Part shown: in pieces, positions 1 through 9,000 of the stretch
How the letters are laid out: the number at the start of each line of letters is the position of its first letter
Numbering within the stretch: position 1 is the first letter of the stretch
IMG/VR virus record: IMGVR_UViG_3300017772_000059
Span: 1 to 33,345 of that record
Direction: 5' to 3' (one strand)
Origin: a virus
DNA length: 33,345 nucleotides
The notes under the pieces: generated by a model
Told to the model about the DNA's origin: nothing
Seen by the model: the letters and a program-made list of their open reading frames with translations, nothing else
The model's database searches: none
Made by a program: the position numbers and the translations under genes

Positions 1-3000
1 AGTAACTGTTCCAGAAGTTCCGCCTCCTGTTAATCCATTGCCGGCAGTAACGCCTTCAATATCTCCAGATCCGCCACCGCCTCCTCCGGAGTTAGCTATC
101 CAATTTGTTCCAGTACCAGTAGATGATAATATTTGACCGGAAGATCCTAAGTCTCCTGATGAATCTTTAAATCCTCCATCTACTTTAATATTTCCATGAA
201 AATATGCATCATCGGTAGTAGTTCCAGCTCTATCAACAATATTATTAACTTCTAGAGCATATCCCGCAGTCATTTTGTTGGTACCAGTAATTCCAATTCC
301 TATAGGGCCATTACTTGCACGAAGTCCTGAAAAGAAATTTATTAATCCTTGTGAATTAAAGTTTCCATCTGCTGTAGTATCATAACTTGATATTCCTAAT
401 AATCTAAAATCAAATGCTGATCTAACAAATTTAAATCGTTGACCTATATTTTGCACCATTACACGACCAGCAGATGCTCCTAGATCTCCTACGCTACCGC
501 CTCCATATGTAGTACTTCCACCAGCTGGATAAACTCTAGTTTGAAATAATTGATTGAACCAATCATCATTGTCGGCTGAAAATCCGTAACTAAATATATT
601 ACTTCCACTAACTGCAACTTTTGATGAATAACCAATTCCAGTACCAATTCCAGATTCAATTGTTACTTCATGTCCTTGATTATTTAATTTTACAGGTGGC
701 TGAATCATTCCAATTGGATATTCTGGAGTTACGTTTATTCTAACAGACTGTGCTATTGATCCACCGTTAGATCCATCTAACACTAATTTATAATATGTGT
801 CGCCACTTAAAGTATATTCTTCAAAATAAGATCCTGATGTTGCTTCTGTTATTGTTATTAATTTAAATACAAAATAATCAGCTTTAGAATATTCTGCTAA
901 TTCTATTCGATTTGCAGATATATCTCCGTCTAGTACACTAAAATTAGAAGCTGAAATTGCAATATCTGTACCATCATATTTGAAAAAACTTCCAGTATTA
1001 GATCCTGCAAAAAATCTTGGACGATTTGTATTTGAATCTACTTCTAGTTGTATTCCATCATCTCCAAAACTAGAAGTATTAATTGATATTGATCTATTAT
1101 CAGAATCTAATTTTATTTTTGTAAGTGTTCTAGTTAAATTATGATTTACAATTGAAGATGATTCATATCCAGATGATGGGCTAAGTAGGGCTGGGGTCAC
1201 CGGAATTGCTGCATCAGCAACAATAAAATTGAAATTGCAAGTATCTACTAAAGTTCCTGTAAATCCGTCTAATGATACTGCAGTAAATGCAACAGGACCG
1301 CTTTCTAAATTAGAAAATCCAGCTACTTTAGCTATGCTAGTTGCTGCAGATGTTGCAGTATTAGTAAACGCATTAACATACGCACCTTCAGCAAAAGCAA
1401 CTACAAAAACATTTTCAGATGCACTAGGATTAGTTGTAGTATTTATAATTGTTGCTGGATCTAAAACTCCTTCAAAAGATGTAGCATTAGTGTTAATTTG
1501 AGAAATTGATCCAATATTGGATTTATTATTTTGAACCTGACCTTGAAAGCTTCCAGAAACAAGTGTTATTGATATAGATTGACTTACATATGCTTGATTT
1601 TCAATTCCTCCTCGTAATTCTCCAGATGTTAAATCAAATCCTCCTATTGTACCTCCGTCGAATAACACATTAGATCCAGTTATTTGACCTGAATCTTTCA
1701 ATATTAAATTGTTATTAGTAGAATTAATTTGAGTTGATGTTAAATCAAATCCTCCAATAGTACCACCACTAAATAATACTTTAGATCCAGTAATTTGTCC
1801 AGAGTCTTTTAATTTTAAAACACTTCCTACTGATATTTCATCAGAACTAACTGGCATACCAGCAACAGATCCTCCAGTTAATAATAAAGTAGATGCAGTA
1901 ACTTGGCCAGACGATTTTAATATTAAATTATTATTTGAAGAATTAATTTGAGCATCAGTTATTTCAAATCCTCCAATAGTACCAGCTGTTGCTGTGATTG
2001 TTCCAGACATGGTAACATTGCCTTCAGGAGTTAAATGAAAATTAGATGATGATATTTCTATTTTTGCATCAGATCCAGATATAAATTGTACATTTTCTTG
2101 TCCTAAAAAGAATTTAGGAGTTCTTATATCAACATTTGATCCACTTATTAATAATTCTCCAGTTGCTTGAGAATATGCAAAATGTCCTGATGATTGTGAT
2201 CCTATAAAGAAATTACCAGATGAGTCTAAAAATGATATAAAGTCAGTTACTTTTGCATTGGTTCCATCTCCTGCAGAAATATTACCATGAAATCCTAATA
2301 CATCAGAAGTCATTAACAATCCTGCATTTAATCCTCCTTGAGTATTAATTTCAGATATAGATCCAGTTAAAAAATCAAAATTGGGACCAGTAGCACCAGT
2401 TGCTCCAGCGGTTCCTTGAGCACCTTGTTTTGATTTTGCTAGAGTCATTGTTTTAGTAACACTAACACTTGCACTAGTTGCAGTTATATCAACAGATCCA
2501 GAATCATGAGCCATGGCAGATATAGCTATTATATTTCCATCTGTTCCAGATAATGTTGAGGTAACTCCTGTACTATCTGTTTTTGAATAACTAAAACTAG
2601 ATGTTGAATTTTCAAGTCCAACAAAAACAACCATTGATGAACTACCTTCGGTAAAACTAGAAATAGTTCCATTAACATCTGCAGGAAATGTATGAGCTTC
2701 ATTTGTAAGAAATGCGGTTACCGCAGGAGCTCCGTCTGCTCCAGCAGCTCCATCTGATCCAGATGATCCGCCTTCTAATTTAAAAATTCTAGTTGTATCT
2801 GTTAAGCTGTCTTTTGTTACAGTAATTGTTACTGGAAGATTGCTTTTTGTTGAATTTAATCCTCCTGCATTTGTTGCTCCCGTAAAGGTTAAACTTCCAG
2901 ATACAATTCCTGTCCCAGATGTAACACTGTTATTATCTAATGAAAAATTAGTAATAAGAGTAGGAACTCCACCAGCTGTTGATATTGTTATATCACCACT

Positions 3001-6000
3001 TCCAATTGTTCCTGATAAATTTTGTTGATTAATTGTAAACAATATATCATCGTCAATTGCATCGTTAGATGAAGCAGATAAAAATGAAAATATTTGAGAA
3101 TCAGTTGTCAATGTTAATGTTTTAGCAGTACTTCCAGATTCTCCAGCTCTTGATTTAGCTAATGAAAATATTTTTGATATTGACACTAATCCATCGCCAG
3201 ATCCTGATTTTGCAGTAAAAGTTATAGAACCAGAATCATGAGACATACCAGTAATTTGAATTTCATTACTAGAACTAGTAGCAGTTACCCCATCTGAATT
3301 TGAACCTGTAAACGCAAAGCTAGATGTTACATTTGTTAATCCTTCAAATACTTCCATTGTAGTAGTACCAATAGAAAAGTCAGATATAGTTCCATTTGAT
3401 GCAGCTGGGAATGTTTGAGATTCATTAGTCAAGAAAGCAGTTATTGCAGACTGCCCTTGTCTAGATTTTACAAGAGACATTGTTTTGGTAATTGATACAC
3501 TAGCAGATTTTGCAGTAAAATTAACAGATCCAGAGTCTTGTGATAATCCAGTTATAGTAAGACTATTACTAGAACTTGTTGCGGTAACTCCTTCAGAGTT
3601 TGAACCAGTAAAGGTATAATTTGCAGTAACATTTGTAATGCCTTCAAAAACTTCCATATCTGTTTCGCCACCAACAAAAGAAGCTACGTTTCCAGCCTGA
3701 TCTGCGGCAAAGGTATGTGCTTCATTTGTAAGAAATGCTGTTACTGCGTCAGCGCCATCAGATCCTGCAGTGCCATCAGATCCATCTGACCCTGAAGAAC
3801 CGCCTTCTAATTTAAAAATCTTAGTAGTGTCTGTTAATGATCCTGATGTTACTGTGATAGTTAATGGTAAATTTGATTTGTCTGAATTTAATCCGCCGGC
3901 ATTTGTAGCTCCTGTGAAAGTAATACTTGCTGAAACTTCTCCAGTAAATAATCCAGAATTATTTGCTACGTCGGCATCTAATGTAAATCCGGTTATTGCA
4001 GAGCCTGCAGGATTTGTTATAGATATTTCAGAGCTATCAATTTCTGTTGATAAATTTTGTTGATTGATTATAAATAAAATGTCGTTATCAACAGCATCAT
4101 TTGAAGATGCAGACGGAAATGCAAATACTTGTGAATCAGATGTAACTGTTAATAATTTAGCATTGGCTCCAGCTAAACCTGCGGTACCTTGTTTTGATTT
4201 TGCTAGAGTCATTGTTTTAGTTAAACTAACACTAGCAGATTTTGCAGTAAAATTAACAGATCCGCTATCATGACTCATACCTGTAATTGTTAATGAATTA
4301 CTAGAACTTGTTGCAGTAACGCCGTCTGAGTTAGATCCGGTGAACGTGTAATTAGAAGTTACATTAGTTATACCTTCAAATACTTCCATGTCTGTTTCAC
4401 CACCCGTAAATGATACAACAGTACCGTTATTTTGTGCTGCAAATGTATGAGCTTCATTAGTTAGGAATGCAGTTACAGCATCAGTACCATCATTTCCATC
4501 GGTACCATCAGATCCAGAAGATCCACCTTGTACTTTAAATATTTTTATTGTATCTGTTAAACTATTTTTTGTAGCTGATATAGTTACTGGCAGATTTGTT
4601 TTTGTAGATGCCAATCCTCCAGCATCCAAAGCTCCAGCAAATGATATACTACCAGATGCTATACCACTAAAATTACCTCCTGAATTTGTTACGCTATTAT
4701 TATTAAAATCAAAATTTGTAACATTTCCGCCGGCAGTTGATATTGTGATATCAGAACTATCAATAGCTGCATTTAAATTTTGTTGATTAAAACTAAATAT
4801 AATACTAGTTGGATCTGCTGTGCTATCACTTGCACTTAAGAAAGAAAATACTTGTGAGTCAACAGACGCTATTAATGATTTAGCAGTTGCTCCATTTACT
4901 CCGTCAGTACCATCTGAGCCTCCATTAAGTCCAAATATTGTTGTTATATCACTAACAGAATCTTTTGAGGCTTCAATTGTTATAGGCAATTTACTCTTAG
5001 TACTACTCAATGTACTACTAAATGTTATACTACCAGAAACTTGACCAGTGCCTGATGTGGATGATGAAACAAATGTAGGATTTGTTATGGTAGTACCATT
5101 TGAATCTTTTATTGTAATATCACTTGGTAATGGTGAACTAGTTAAATTTTGATGATTAATTATTATTAATATATCATCATCTAATGCAATATCTGATGAT
5201 GCAGACGCAAATGAAAATATTTGAGAATCTGTTGTTACTGATAACATTCTGGCACTTGCACCTGATCCGTCTACTCCAGCTCTTGATTTAGCTAATGAAA
5301 ATATTTTTGAAATTGAAACTAATCCGTCACCTGATCCAGATTTTGCTGTAAATGTTATAGAACCAGAATCATGTGCCATTCCGGTTACTTGTATTTCATT
5401 ACTAGAACTAGTTGCTGTAACTCCGTCTGTATTTGATCCGGTAAATGCAAAGCTGGAAGTTACATTATTTAGTCCATTAAATACTTCCATTGTAGTTGTT
5501 CCATCAGCAAAATTAGAAACAACACCAGATGAATTAGCTGGAAATGTTTGGGACTCATTAGTTAAAAATGCAGTTATTGAAGATTGACCTTGTCTAGATT
5601 TAGCTAATGACATTGTCTTAGTAATTGATACACTTGCAGATTTAGCTGTAAAATTAACAGATCCAGAATCTTTTGATAATCCTGTAATTGTTAAGCTGTT
5701 ACTTGAACTGGTAGCAGTTACTCCATCTGAATTAGATCCCGTAAAGGTGTAATTTGTAGTAACATTTGTAATACCTTCAAAAACCTCCATATCTGTTTCG
5801 CCACCAGCAAATGATGCAATTGTACCAGTTTGATCTGCTGGAAAAGTATGAGATTCATTAGTTAAAAATGCTGTAACTCCGTCTGTTCCGTCTGTTCCGT
5901 CTGAACCTGAACTTCCTCCTTCTAATTTAAAGATTTTTGTTGTGTCATTCAACGATCCAGATGATACTGTAATAGTTATTGGTAAATTTGATTTGTCTGA

Positions 6001-9000
6001 ATTTAATCCTCCTGCATCGGTTGCACCAGTAAATGAAATGCTAGCAGAAACTTCACCTGTAAATAATCCAGAATTATTTGCTACGTCAGCGTCTAATGTA
6101 AATCCGGTTATTGCAGAGCCTCCTGGCGTAGTAATTGAAATTTCAGAGCTATCAATTTCTGTTGATAAATTTTGTTGATTAATTATAAATAAAATATCAT
6201 TATCTATAGGAGTATTAGAAGATGCAGATGGAAATGAAAATACTTGTGAGTCTGACGTTACTGTTAATAATTTAGCATTGGCTCCTGATAATCCTTGTGT
6301 TCCTTGTTTAGATTTAGCTAGTGTCATTGTTTTAGTTAAACTAACACTCGCTGATTTTGCAGTAAAATTAACAGATCCGCTATCATGACTCATTCCAGTT
6401 ATAGTAAGACTATTACTTGAGCTTGTCGCAGTTACTCCATCAGAATTAGAACCGGTAAATGTATAATTAGAGGTTACATTATTTATACCTTCAAATACTT
6501 CCATATCCGAAGTTCCTCCTGTAAATGATACAACAGTACCGTTATTTAATGAAGCAAATGTATGAGCTTCGTTGGTTAAAAATGCTGTTACCGCATCTGT
6601 ACCATCTGTGCCATCAGATCCAGAAGATCCTCCTTGAACTTTAAATACTTTTATTGTATCTGTTAAATCGTCTAGGCTAGCTGTGATAGTAATTGGTAGA
6701 TTTGTTTTATCAGCATTTACTCCTCCACTACCTAATGCACTTGCAAATACTATACTACCAGATGTTATACCACTAAAATTACCTCCTGAATTTGTTACGC
6801 TATTATTATCAAAATTAAATCCAGTTATACCAGATCCACCAATTGTTTTAACTTGTACATCTGTTGATGCTAATGCTCTTGTTAAATTTTGTTGATTAAA
6901 GCTAAATATAATATTTGATGGATCTGCTGTGTTATCACTAGCACTATCAAATGCAAATACTTGAGAATCTACGGATGCTACTAACGATTTAGCACTTTCT
7001 CCACTAACACCATCTGATCCGGAAGATCCTCCTTCAATTTTAAATATTCTAGTTATATCACTAACAGAATCTTTTGACGCTTCTATAGATAATGGCAATT
7101 TACTTTTATCAGCTCCCAATGTACTACTAAATGTTATACTACCAGAAACTTGACCAGTACCTGATGTAGATGATGAAACAAATGTATCTGTAGGTAATGA
7201 AATTGTAGATCCACCAGCATCAGTTAATATTATATCTGAAGGCAATGGTGAACTAGTTAAATTTTGATGATTAATTATTATTAATATATCATCGTCAATT
7301 GCGTCATTGGATGAAGCCGATGGGAAAGAAAATATTTGTGAGTCTGTTGTTACTGATATTAATTTGGCATCTGCTCCACTTGTACCATCAGAACCTTGTC
7401 TAGATTTAGCTAATGACATAACTTTACTAAGAGAAGTACTTCCTGATTTAGCTGTAAATGTTATAGAACCAGAGTCTTTTGATAATCCAGTAACTGTTAA
7501 ACTGTTACTAGAACTAGTTGCTGTAACTCCGTCTGTATTTGATCCGGTAAAACTATAGTTTGATGTTACATTAGTAACACCTTGAAATATAATCATTTCA
7601 GTTGTACCGCCAACAAAGCTAGAAACTGTTCCAGAAGAATTAGCTGGAAATGTATGAGATTCGTTTGTTAATAAAGCTGTGATAGCATCTACTCCATCAG
7701 TTCCGTCTGAACCTGAGCTACCGCCTTGTATTTTAAATATTGTTGTGGTATCTGATAATCCATCTCTTGTTGCAACTATTGTTACTGGCAGATTTGTTTT
7801 TGTAGATGCCAATCCTCCAGCATCCAAAGCTCCAGCAAATGTTAAACTTCCACTAACTACTCCACTATATAATGGTGGTACTGATGAATTTGGAGAAACA
7901 CTTCCAGTATCAAAATCAAAATTTGTAACAGCTGCTCCTGCAGGAGTTGTAATAGTAATATTACTAGCAGATATACTAGCATTTAAATTTTGTTGAGCTA
8001 TACTAAATATAATAGTAGTTGGATCTGCAGTATTATCACTAGCACTATCAAATGCAAATACTTGAGAATCTGCAGTTAAAACTAACGTTTTTGCTGTATT
8101 TGAAGCAGTAGCTTCATTTATAGCATCTTGTACATTTTCTCCAGATTCTAATCTTAATTGTCCTCTTACTACTAATGAAGATCCATTCCATGTTAGTTTA
8201 TCACCTAAAGAAAAATTAGATCCAGAATCAACATAAAATCCAGTATCTGTGTTTGCATGATTTCCAACTCCAATATATAATTTATTATCTTCTAAGTGTA
8301 TTCCTCCAATAGAACCTGTATTGGCTCTAATACCTCCTTGCAAAAATACATTATCTGTTTGTAATCCAAAGCCTGGATTAGAATTACCAAATACTCTATC
8401 AGAATTAGCTAATCCTTTAAGATCTCCTAATCTTGCTTTCAATTGTACATCATATAATCCACTACCAGTTCTTTCAACAATATCAATAAATGGAGTATCA
8501 GTATCATTAGGATTTGCATTTATTTTAATATATCCAGTTCCAATTTTACCTGTTGATACAATTACTTGTCCTTCATCATATGATTGAGCTGCTGATGCTA
8601 AATCACCAACAAAATTTCCTGTTGTTCCTTGTCCGTATGCTCTTTGTACATATATTCTTCCAAATACTTCATCTTCATTTGAATTGTCTCCATCCAATGA
8701 AGCAGACTCTACTAATAAATATTCTGTCTGAAATCCAGTTGAATCAACTTTTTTAGCTAATAATATTTCATTAATAGCAAAGCCGCTAGCATTTTTTACT
8801 GACATTGTAGTATCAGTATCTGTAACTCCTGATCCTGTTATTGTAGTTGCATTTGCAACCCAAACTTGTCCTCCAATAGCATTAACTGATTCTTTTTCGA
8901 ATGTAGTTGTTCTTAATGTACCTCTTATTCTTACATTTTCAAATTCTGCAGTACCATTTCCTTGTGATGATATTTTCCATCCTTTAAATCCACTAGCAAA

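Noticed and set aside
2380-8100. CRISPR-like or diversity-generating repeat system
   Set aside because: The repeats are long, coding and diverged, with no spacer structure. No reverse transcriptase or adenine-biased variable repeat is visible.
1229-8756. Many plus-strand ORFs of 60-105 codons opposite the giant fibre gene, several looking alike (for example near 3770, 5942 and 7679)
   Set aside because: They are antisense shadows of the repeated modules. Their similarity follows from the repeats, and none has a ribosome-binding site or known domain.
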